Source: Candidatus Nanoanaerosalina archaeon (GTDB lineage: Archaea; Nanohalarchaeota; Nanosalinia; Nanosalinales; Nanoanaerosalinaceae). Taken from it: 22,318 nt of DNA. Position 1 is the first letter of the stretch; the number at the start of each line of letters is the position of its first letter. A program made the position numbers and the translations under genes. The notes beneath the pieces are model-generated. The model was not told where the DNA came from, did not search any database, and worked only from the letters and a program-made list of their open reading frames with translations. The stretch lies in assembly GCA_022729285.1 (NCBI GenBank), contig JALDAI010000005.1, positions 1-22,318 of the forward strand, read 5' to 3'. Positions 1 through 6,060 of this stretch are shown here, in pieces.

Positions 1-1
1 A

Positions 2-172
2 AGTTTTGTCGCAAAAGTTCCTGAAGATGCATTAGTTGATACATCGCAAAACCCTGATGAAGAGCATGCACAAGGCTTTTTTCTGAATTTCCGTGATGCA
101 AAGGACATATTAGAACATTCCAACCAGAAAGATTTTCTTAAGAAAGTAAAGAACACTGTGGTAGATAGCTGA
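2..172 (+). CDS. C-terminal fragment of an unrecognised protein, possibly Nudix-like
   Basis: An open frame enters from the left edge and stops with TGA at 170-172, giving the last 56 residues of a protein. It begins SFVAKVPEDALVDT and contains DEEHAQGFFLNFRDAKDIL. A beta strand ending in a variable loop, then DEEH, an aromatic strand and a helix resembles the C-terminal third of Nudix hydrolases of the diadenosine-tetraphosphatase type. The Nudix box itself would lie outside the window, so this is a guess from pattern only. It has no start in view, and a terminator-like structure follows at 201-240. Confidence 0.55.
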   Translation, partial: SFVAKVPEDALVDTSQNPDEEHAQGFFLNFRDAKDILEHSNQKDFLKKVKNTVVDS

Positions 173-200
173 GTTTTTCTCCCGAAAAATTAACAAAAGC

Positions 201-240
201 CGAGGGAAAATAAATCCCCCGACCAGAGATCTGGTTTTTT
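201..240 (+). terminator. Tandem hairpins with T-run downstream of the first gene
   Basis: Two hairpins lie back to back. The first pairs CG.GGGA (201-207) with TCCC.CG (215-221) around a 7-nt AT loop with one mismatch. The second pairs ACCAGA (222-227) with TCTGGT (230-235) and runs straight into six T residues (235-240). This looks like an intrinsic terminator for the gene ending at 172. The remaining sequence up to 358 is AT-rich, with a TATA-like TATTATAAAA around 315-325. Confidence 0.6.
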
Positions 241-358
241 ACTGCGTTTAACAAATTTTTCTAAATTTTCTTTTAAATATGGTTTAGGTATTTCCAAACA
301 AGAAAATTTTTGTTATATTATAAAAACTTTAAAAATGAGAACTTGTTTAAAAAATTAA

Positions 359-964
359 ATGATGACAAAACAAAAACAACAAAGCAACATTGATAAAGAA
401 GAAGAAAACTTTGAAAGAAAACAGTTTTCAGTACTAAAAATTTTAGAAAAAGCCGAAAAACCGATCTGGAAAAAAGAAATCCATCGGAGAATCGGTGAAG
501 AACTAGACTGTTTGCCTGTTGAAAAACGTTTCTCTGTCCAGACGGTTGGGAGAAGGGTTAACAGGATGAAAGAGGAAAACCTTGTCAAAGCGTTGCACAT
601 AAACGATGACGAGGTTAACAGACCATTAATTGAAGGATTTTTCCCAACAGAGAAAGGAAGAAAGGTTATCAGAGCACAGAGAGAACATTATCTGAAACAG
701 AAGCTTGAAGATTATCTACAGAACAGTTTGGAAGCAGAGGAAGAAGAGTTTACAAAAGAGGTCTTCAGTAACTTTTTCTCAGTACCGAAAAAAGTATGCA
801 GTGAAAGAAGTAACAAAGACTTGGTTAGAGCATTCCTTCTTTATGAGTACGAAAAATCTTTTGAAGACTCTTCAAAGGAGGGGTTCAAGGATTTTTTATT
901 AGAGATTAGCCGGCACAACAGTGTGCTTGGGCAGAGCATAGGAGAATACATTGTGGAGGAGTGA
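359..964 (+). CDS. Winged helix-turn-helix protein, 201 aa
   Basis: The protein has a Lys/Gln/Glu-rich N-terminus (about residues 1-22) and then a winged-helix-like region (about 23-105). The HTH part runs through LKILEKAEKPIWKKEIHRRI, a recognition-helix-like FSVQTVGRRVNRMKEENLV, and a wing ending in FFPTEKGRKVI. The remaining half is charged, helical and predicted soluble, perhaps for dimerisation. It is probably a DNA-binding transcription regulator; the target is unknown. A TATA-like element near 315-325 lies about 39 nt upstream, there is no clear Shine-Dalgarno, and a second ATG follows immediately at 362, so the start could be 3 nt later. It ends inside a terminator hairpin (956-992). 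I do not recognise a specific family. Confidence 0.8.
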   Translation: MMTKQKQQSNIDKEEENFERKQFSVLKILEKAEKPIWKKEIHRRIGEELDCLPVEKRFSVQTVGRRVNRMKEENLVKALHINDDEVNRPLIEGFFPTEKGRKVIRAQREHYLKQKLEDYLQNSLEAEEEEFTKEVFSNFFSVPKKVCSERSNKDLVRAFLLYEYEKSFEDSSKEGFKDFLLEISRHNSVLGQSIGEYIVEE

Positions 965-992
965 AAAACTCCTCTTTTCTTTTCCTTTCTTT
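956..992 (+). terminator. Terminator hairpin containing the stop codon of the winged-helix gene
   Basis: GAGGAGT (956-962) pairs perfectly with ACTCCTC (968-974) around a GAAAA loop, followed by a T-rich tract to 992. The TGA stop (962-964) sits at the top of the left arm and in the loop, so the terminator stem is built partly from the last codons of the gene. Confidence 0.75.
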
Positions 993-1030
993 AAAGTGTG
1001 TAGTAGTGGAAAAAGTTTTAACAGTGAATA

Positions 1031-1042
1031 GGTAATTTTACC
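1031..1042. promoter_or_regulatory. Short inverted repeat upstream of metK
   Basis: GGTAA and TTACC form a perfect 5-bp inverted repeat with a TT centre, 15 bp before the metK ATG. A TATA-like GTTTTAAC lies at about 1013-1020, so the repeat would fall near the transcription start and could be an operator. This is inference from position only. No SAM-riboswitch-like fold was seen in the short leader. Confidence 0.3.
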
Positions 1043-1057
1043 GTTAAGTGTTACAAA

Positions 1058-2242
1058 ATGATAAATATAGATTTTAGGAGAAGTGAAGAAAAGGAAGTAG
1101 AAATGGTTGAGAGAAAAGGAATAGGTCACCCGGACTCTATAGCAGACGGGATTTCAGAGTCAGTTTCCAGAGCTCTCAGCCAAAAATACATGGAAGAACT
1201 AGGTTTTGTTGCTCACCACAACACGGATGAAGTTCAGATAATCGGAGGCCGTAGCGCTCCAAAAATAAAAGGAGGTAAAATTGTTAAACCTATCTATATT
1301 CTTCTAGGAGGCCGAGCAACGCAAAAGGTTGGCGAAAAAGAAATAAATATTCACGGAACAGCTATAAAAGCTGCAAAAGAGTATATTAGCGAGAATATTA
1401 ACAACTTAGATGTTGAAACAGATGTTGTAATCGACTCAAGGATAGGAGAAGGATCCGAAGACCTTACAGAAATGTATGGTAGAGAAGAGAAAGTACCTCT
1501 CTCAAACGATACAAGCTTTGGAGTAGGCCATTATCCTTTCACAGAAACGGAGGAAATAGTTTATAACATTGAAACTTTTCTGAACAGCAAGAAAACTAAA
1601 GAAAAAATGCCTTGGCTCGGCGAAGATATCAAAGTTATGGCATACCGCCGGAAAGAAAAAGTAACTGTCACAGTTGCAGCAGCTTTTGTTGACAGATTTG
1701 TTGAATCATTACAGGATTATAGAGAAAAGAAGGAAAAGACTCTGGAACTTATCAAAGAAAAAGTATTTGAGTTAACAGACAAGGAAGTAGAAGTACATAT
1801 CAATACCGCCGATGATGAAGAAAACGGCTCAGTATACCTTACAGTAACAGGTACATCAGCAGAGATGGGAGACGACGGATCAACAGGAAGAGGAAATAGG
1901 ACAAACGGAGTTATAACACCTTTCAACCCGATGTCATTAGAGGCTACAAGCGGTAAAAACCCTGTGGCACACGTTGGAAAGATCTACAACATTTTAAGCC
2001 TACATATAGCGGAAAAAGTGGTGAAAGATGTTGAGTCAGTTGAATCAGCGACTGTTAAGATTCTAAGCCAGATAGGTAAGAGGATTGACGAGCCTCAGTT
2101 ATTAAACATAGAAGTTGAGACAGAAAACGGCGAGAAAGAGGAAGAAACCGAAAAAGAAGTCTCAAAAATATGTGAGGAATGGCTTGGAAAAATACCTGAA
2201 GTTATGGAAAAAGTCATCCAGGGAGAAGTAACAACTTTCTAA
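1058..2242 (+). CDS. metK: Archaeal S-adenosylmethionine synthetase (methionine adenosyltransferase)
   Basis: The enzyme makes S-adenosylmethionine from methionine and ATP, releasing phosphate and pyrophosphate, in the cytosol. At 394 aa it has the length of the archaeal MAT family, which is very divergent from bacterial MetK. Visible family motifs are VERKGIGHPDSIADGI near the N-terminus, HHNTDEVQ, NDTSFGVGHYP, NTADDEENGSVYLTVTGTSA, the glycine-rich AEMGDDGSTGRGNR and SLEATSGKNPVAHVGKIYNI. The C-terminus ends in VTTF, as in Methanocaldococcus MAT. The ATG at 1058 has only weak SD complementarity (AAGTG); a TATA-like box near 1013-1020 implies a short leader. It is monocistronic and convergent with the arv operon, sharing a bidirectional terminator at 2255-2284. 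Confidence 0.97.
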   Translation: MINIDFRRSEEKEVEMVERKGIGHPDSIADGISESVSRALSQKYMEELGFVAHHNTDEVQIIGGRSAPKIKGGKIVKPIYILLGGRATQKVGEKEINIHGTAIKAAKEYISENINNLDVETDVVIDSRIGEGSEDLTEMYGREEKVPLSNDTSFGVGHYPFTETEEIVYNIETFLNSKKTKEKMPWLGEDIKVMAYRRKEKVTVTVAAAFVDRFVESLQDYREKKEKTLELIKEKVFELTDKEVEVHINTADDEENGSVYLTVTGTSAEMGDDGSTGRGNRTNGVITPFNPMSLEATSGKNPVAHVGKIYNILSLHIAEKVVKDVESVESATVKILSQIGKRIDEPQLLNIEVETENGEKEEETEKEVSKICEEWLGKIPEVMEKVIQGEVTTF

Positions 2243-2254
2243 AAAACTTTTTAC

Positions 2255-2284
2255 CGGAGAAAGAGCTAACCTTTCTCCGCGTTT
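2255..2284. terminator. Bidirectional terminator between metK and arvC
   Basis: CGGAGAAAG (2255-2263) pairs perfectly over 9 bp with CTTTCTCCG (2271-2279) around a 7-nt loop. TTTT follows on the plus strand (2281-2284), and a run of T follows on the minus strand (complement of the A-run at 2241-2246). The stop codon of the minus-strand arvC gene (2266-2268) lies in the loop. It can serve both convergent genes. Confidence 0.75.
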
Positions 2285-2673
2285 TCTAAATCTTTAGTAG
2301 ACAGCTTTCCTTCCTTGTTAAACATTGAAGCAAGGTGTAAAAAGTATCTGTTGTCCCTAACTTCTAGAATCAAAGGCTCGTTCTTTAATAACTTTTTAAG
2401 GTTGATAGAGTAAACGCCTTCTTCCTCGATCTCAATGGTTTCAGGATCTAGAACAAGGTTTTTAACCTCTTCACCTTCCTCTCCTTTCTTAATGCTGTTT
2501 ATTAATTCATCAACTTCCTGTAAAACATCGTCTTCTAACTCCTCTGAGTCATCTCCTATACCTTTTTCAAATATGAAAACAGAAGCGCCACATTCACAGC
2601 CTTCAACAAGCTCTTCTGAGTCATCATCATATATTTTACCGCAGTTCATACATTTATGAGGAACCTTTACCAC
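2266..2673 (-). CDS. arvC: OapC/ArvC family zinc-ribbon protein
   Basis: A small protein with an N-terminal zinc ribbon: Cys8-x2-Cys11 (KCMNCGK) and Cys26-x-Cys28 (GCECGAS), followed by a very acidic linker (DDSEELEDDVLQEVDEL) and a short C-terminal domain ending in a Lys/Glu-rich tail. It is the third gene of the arvA-arvB-arvC trio, called oapABC in haloarchaea. In Haloferax the trio is required for or affects extracellular vesicle formation, with ArvC as an accessory factor whose biochemistry is unknown. I chose the GTG at 2673, which is preceded by an AGG-rich stretch and puts the ribbon close to the N-terminus; a TTG at 2691 would add six residues. The gene overlaps the end of arvB by 20 bp, implying translational coupling. 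Confidence 0.85.
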   Translation of the reverse strand: MVKVPHKCMNCGKIYDDDSEELVEGCECGASVFIFEKGIGDDSEELEDDVLQEVDELINSIKKGEEGEEVKNLVLDPETIEIEEEGVYSINLKKLLKNEPLILEVRDNRYFLHLASMFNKEGKLSTKDLENAEKG

Positions 2674-3061
2674 CCTGAATACCTTTAGCAATAAACGATA
2701 CAGAAGTTTCGTCTTCTTTCACCTTTTCCATAGCTCTAGAATTTCCTATAATGGTTAAACCTCTCCTTCTATCCTTTCCAAGTAGCCCATACACCTTGTT
2801 TAAAGCTTTATCAAAGAAATCACCGGTTTCAAGGCTTGTGAACTCTATACCTGAGAAATCTTCATTTACAGACTCCATAGATTTTTCTATAAGCTTTCTT
2901 TTCTTGTTAGGGTTGAGCGAGTTGTCCATAATCAGTATTTTACCTTTCTTCACTTCTCCTATAATCATTTCAAGGTTCTCCTTGAAACTTCTTCCGTCAA
3001 AAGAATCCTTTCCTATAAACTCTATTGGAACTCCTTTCTGTTTTTTAGACATATTTTTCAA
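2654..3061 (-). CDS. arvB: OapB/ArvB family protein (DUF2073)
   Basis: A 135-aa soluble protein with the DUF2073 pattern: an early strand GVPIEFIGKDSFDGRSF, a central ILIMDNSLNPNKKRKLIEKSM that includes a Lys-rich helix, IEFTSLETGDFF, and a glycine-rich RRRGLTIIGNSRAMEKVK near the C-terminus. It contains no transmembrane segment. The family is almost always encoded next to the Era-like GTPase ArvA and the zinc-ribbon ArvC; its molecular role is not established, though it is tied to vesiculation in Haloferax by association. The start overlaps the arvA stop by 4 bp (ATGA), a typical coupled junction. An ATG three codons later is a possible alternative start. Confidence 0.88.
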   Translation of the reverse strand: MKNMSKKQKGVPIEFIGKDSFDGRSFKENLEMIIGEVKKGKILIMDNSLNPNKKRKLIEKSMESVNEDFSGIEFTSLETGDFFDKALNKVYGLLGKDRRRGLTIIGNSRAMEKVKEDETSVSFIAKGIQGGKGSS

Positions 3062-3678
3062 CTCAAGTGGTGCATGATTTCTTCATACAGCTTGTTGATG
3101 TTTTTACCTTCCTTAGCAGATATTTCGACCACAGGATGTTGTGGGAACGCATCCCTTACAGCGTCAGGGTTAGCATCTTCTAAATCGATTTTGTTAGCCA
3201 CAACAAGTATAGGTATCTTTTTAGCCTCAAGATTACCGATTATAGTGACATTAACCTGTGTATAAGGATCTTTTGTAGAATCAAAAACTACTAGACAAGC
3301 ATCTACATCATCAAGCCATTTTATAGCTTCTACAATACCTTTTGTAGCTTCCTTGGCTCTTGTTTTAGCAGAGTCGTCTTCTAGACCGAACTTTTTGAAG
3401 TCCTTAAAATCTACTTTTGTAGAGATTCCGGGCATATCGAGCAAATTCATCGTTATTTCTTGATCATCAACTTTTAGTACTGCTCTCTCCTTTTTCTTAA
3501 CTTCTCTAGTTTCGTGAGGGACTTCTGAAACCTCTCCTAACTCTTCCCCTAATAAATCTAGTGATATCTTGTTTGCTAAAGTGCTTTTTCCAGCGTTCGG
3601 AGGACCGTAAATTCCGAGTGAAACATCTTTGTTACTTCCGAAAATATTGTTTAGAAACTTCTTTATAGCGTCAAACAT
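3058..3678 (-). CDS. arvA: Era-like small GTPase ArvA/OapA
   Basis: A 206-aa P-loop GTPase with all G motifs: G1 GPPNAGKS (residues 25-32), a G2 threonine in PHETREV (about 57), G3 DMPG (81-84), G4 NKID (162-165) and G5 SAK (187-189). It matches the archaeal Era-like family named ArvA in Haloferax, a GTPase reported to drive formation of extracellular vesicles; older annotation calls it origin-associated protein OapA. The N-terminal stretch MFDAIKKFLNNIF can form an amphipathic helix that might touch membrane (inference). No KH domain follows, unlike bacterial Era. A TATA-like sequence at 3713-3725 and a GAGGGA SD-like site precede the ATG. It is the first gene of the three-gene minus-strand operon. 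Confidence 0.93.
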   Translation of the reverse strand: MFDAIKKFLNNIFGSNKDVSLGIYGPPNAGKSTLANKISLDLLGEELGEVSEVPHETREVKKKERAVLKVDDQEITMNLLDMPGISTKVDFKDFKKFGLEDDSAKTRAKEATKGIVEAIKWLDDVDACLVVFDSTKDPYTQVNVTIIGNLEAKKIPILVVANKIDLEDANPDAVRDAFPQHPVVEISAKEGKNINKLYEEIMHHLS

Positions 3679-3712
3679 GGAATCCCTCTATACTTTTTTA
3701 TTGAGAGGTTGT

Positions 3713-3725
3713 AACTTAAATATTC
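3713..3725 (-). promoter_or_regulatory. TATA-like promoter of the arvABC operon
   Basis: On the minus strand GAATATTTAAG is centred about 40 nt upstream of the arvA ATG, predicting transcription from near 3693 and a short leader that carries the GAGGGA ribosome site. The call rests on sequence match and spacing only. Confidence 0.5.
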
Positions 3726-3846
3726 TTTTAGTATAGGGTCGGAATAAAAGGGAGATTACTGTTTTTTAGAACCATAAAACCAATAGTTAAAAAAGATAAT
3801 TTATGATTGTAAAACAAACTACAAGTAATTACCAGTTATTTAAAAG

Positions 3847-3890
3847 TTATTGTTTAGTTATTATAGTAAATCTAAATTATTATTGTTTAG
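3847..3890 (+). repeat. Direct repeat TTATTGTTTAG in the divergent arv/prk spacer
   Basis: The 11-mer TTATTGTTTAG occurs identically at 3847-3857 and 3880-3890, 33 bp apart (about three helical turns). The spacer 3679-3924 (246 bp) holds no convincing gene and is extremely AT-rich. TATA-like elements for the rightward operon are TATTTAAAAG (about 3837-3846) and CTAAATTATT (3872-3881), so the repeat pair brackets the core promoter and may be an operator. Alternatively this AT-rich spacer could be a DNA-unwinding region, given that arv/oap genes lie beside a replication origin in some haloarchaea. Neither reading is proven. Confidence 0.45.
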
Positions 3891-3924
3891 AACTAAAAAA
3901 ATGAAAAATTTTAAGGTGTATTAG

Positions 3925-6030
3925 ATGGGAGAAAGCGGATTGATGGATAGGATTAACCAAGAGTACAGGGATAGCATCCCTGAAGACATGAACAAAACAC
4001 ACTCATTTGAGTGGTATATAGAAGAAGCAATACAAAATCCGGAAATCTCAAGGAGCGCTTACCAAAGAGTCTCCGACATGTTTGAGGAGTATGGGAAAAA
4101 GGAGGAGATTGTAACAGGAAGAGATCTGTACAACATGGTTACAGAAGACCCTCTGGACGATGGTAAAAACGTTTTCTACGGAGATGAGTTCCACAACTTC
4201 GTTAACAAATATGTAGATATTTTGGACAACGGAGCACAGGATATGGAGCTTAAGAAAAAACTTATACTATTAGCAGGACCTGTAGGAGCTGCTAAATCGC
4301 ACTTTGATAGAAGAGTGAGAGAGTACTTTGAAGATTATACTAGCAGGGACGAAGGAAGAATGTATACTTTCAAATGGACTAACCTTACCGAGCTAAACAC
4401 GAGGAAGAGAAAGATACAGGATCCTAGAGAAGATGAAGTAGTCTCCCCTATGAACCAAGATCCTTTAGTACTTCTGCCAAACGGGAACATGAAAAAGGAT
4501 GTTTTGAACCAGATGAACGAAAATCTGGAAGAAAGCTACTCGATAAAGATGGATCAGAACATGGATCCTGTATCAGCATTTTACAAAGAGAAGCTTTTAG
4601 AGCGTTACGACGGAGATCTTCGGAAAGTCTTGGAAAACCATATAGAAGTTGAGAGACTTGTAGCAGATGAGAACAGGAAACAGGCTATCGCTACATTTGT
4701 TCCACAAGACCCTAAAAACCAGGATGAATCAGAGCTTACAGGAGAGTTCATGGTCTCAAAGAAAGAGTTCTACGGACCAGGGGATCCAAGGGCTTTCTCA
4801 TACTCCGGAGCATTCTGTAACGCCAACCGTGGTATTTTCAGCGGAGAAGAACTGTTGAAACTTCAGACAGAGTTCCTTTACGACTTCCTGCACGCAACCG
4901 AGGAAAGATGGATTCAGCCACGAGGTAACAACCCGAAAGTTGATATAGACACAGTTATTGTTGGAAGGACTAACATGCCTGAGCTGAAAGAAAAAGCAGA
5001 CGACGACAAAATGGAAGCTTTCAACTCACGAACCCTTAGAATAGACGTTCCATACATTTTAGAGTACGAAGAAGAAGCACAGATCTATGAAAGAAGCTTA
5101 GAAAACTCTGACAACAACACACACATAGAGCCACACACATTAGATATGGCAGGTCTTTTCGCAGTTATGTCAAGGCTTGAAAAACCAGACTTCCCTGAGG
5201 GTTCAGACCTAGAGAACCTTGATATCTCTCTTTTAGAAAAAGCAAAGCTTTACAACGGAGATGACCTAGATATAAGGGATAAATACGATCTAAGGAAGAT
5301 AAAAGACGAATCAGATGAGAAAGCAGAGTTTATCGAAGGCATGGAAGGAATCTCTCCAAGGTTCATCAATGAAGCTATCAACTACGCTATAATGTCTAAC
5401 AACAGAAGAGGAAAAGAATTTGTAACTCCTTTAAACGTTTTCAAAACAATTCAGCAGGAGATGCCGAACAAAGGAACAATAAACGACGAAGACTTACCGG
5501 ATTACATACAGAACCTGGATCTTGTGAAACAAGAGTACACTCACAGAGCTGAAAACGACGTTAGAAGAGCCATAGCTTACGACGAAGACGAGATAAAAGA
5601 TCTTGGAGGAAAGTACTTAGACGAAGTAACCGCGTATATAGACGACACAACTTTGAAAGACGAGTTTACAGAGAAGGAAAGAGTCCCTGACGAATCATTT
5701 ATGAGAGAGATAGAGACAAAGATAGAGATATCAAAAGACATGAAAGACAGCTTCAGAAGAGAAATATCCAACTGGATAGCAAGAAGAGCAAGAAGCAATA
5801 AATCATTAGATCCAACAGAGAACGAAAACCTTCGACAAGCAGTTGAGAAAAAAGCTTGGCAAGACAAAAAACACAACATAAACTTTTCCGCCTTAGTGAA
5901 ACAGTCAGACGATGAAATAGAAGATTCAGAGTGGATACAAAACCTTAAAGAAATGGGTTACTCGCAGGGAGGAGCTAAAGAAGTTCTGAACTTTGCAGGA
6001 GCAAAGATTGCTCAGGAAGAAATGGACTGA
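3925..6030 (+). CDS. prkA: PrkA-family AAA+ serine protein kinase, paralogue 1
   Basis: A 701-aa PrkA/YeaG-family protein: an AAA+ ATPase domain followed by a C-terminal kinase-like region. In bacteria these proteins act in nutrient and stress signalling together with YeaH and YcgB. Visible motifs are a P-loop-like GPVGAAKS (118-125), YTFKWTNL (147-154), FYGPGDPRAFSYSGAFCNANRG (about 282-303), a GEEL acidic site, the sensor-like VIVGRTN (344-350), FNSRTLRIDVPYILEYEEE (366-384) and PHTLDMAGLFAVMSRLE (403-419). The usual glycine before the P-loop lysine is alanine, so nucleotide binding may be altered. The ATG is set by AAGGTG at 3913-3918. It is the first gene of a four-gene operon with prkA2, yeaH and spoVR. 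Confidence 0.93.
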   Translation: MGESGLMDRINQEYRDSIPEDMNKTHSFEWYIEEAIQNPEISRSAYQRVSDMFEEYGKKEEIVTGRDLYNMVTEDPLDDGKNVFYGDEFHNFVNKYVDILDNGAQDMELKKKLILLAGPVGAAKSHFDRRVREYFEDYTSRDEGRMYTFKWTNLTELNTRKRKIQDPREDEVVSPMNQDPLVLLPNGNMKKDVLNQMNENLEESYSIKMDQNMDPVSAFYKEKLLERYDGDLRKVLENHIEVERLVADENRKQAIATFVPQDPKNQDESELTGEFMVSKKEFYGPGDPRAFSYSGAFCNANRGIFSGEELLKLQTEFLYDFLHATEERWIQPRGNNPKVDIDTVIVGRTNMPELKEKADDDKMEAFNSRTLRIDVPYILEYEEEAQIYERSLENSDNNTHIEPHTLDMAGLFAVMSRLEKPDFPEGSDLENLDISLLEKAKLYNGDDLDIRDKYDLRKIKDESDEKAEFIEGMEGISPRFINEAINYAIMSNNRRGKEFVTPLNVFKTIQQEMPNKGTINDEDLPDYIQNLDLVKQEYTHRAENDVRRAIAYDEDEIKDLGGKYLDEVTAYIDDTTLKDEFTEKERVPDESFMREIETKIEISKDMKDSFRREISNWIARRARSNKSLDPTENENLRQAVEKKAWQDKKHNINFSALVKQSDDEIEDSEWIQNLKEMGYSQGGAKEVLNFAGAKIAQEEMD

Positions 6031-6060
6031 AACTGTCCAAAACCGTAAAGGTGGAAAAGA

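Noticed and set aside
173..358. A small RNA or tRNA in the first intergenic region
   Set aside because: Only two short hairpins followed by a T-run are visible; there is no cloverleaf, C/D box pair or other RNA-gene signature.
965..1057. Possible SAM-type riboswitch ahead of metK
   Set aside because: The interval is short, AT-rich and lacks any multi-helix fold; only a 5-bp palindrome is visible, and archaea are not known for the common SAM riboswitches.
3803..3904. A 33-codon ORF in the arv/prk spacer
   Set aside because: Its product is rich in Tyr, Asn, Cys and Val unlike neighbouring proteins, it has no ribosome site, and it merely reads through the AT-rich promoter region.
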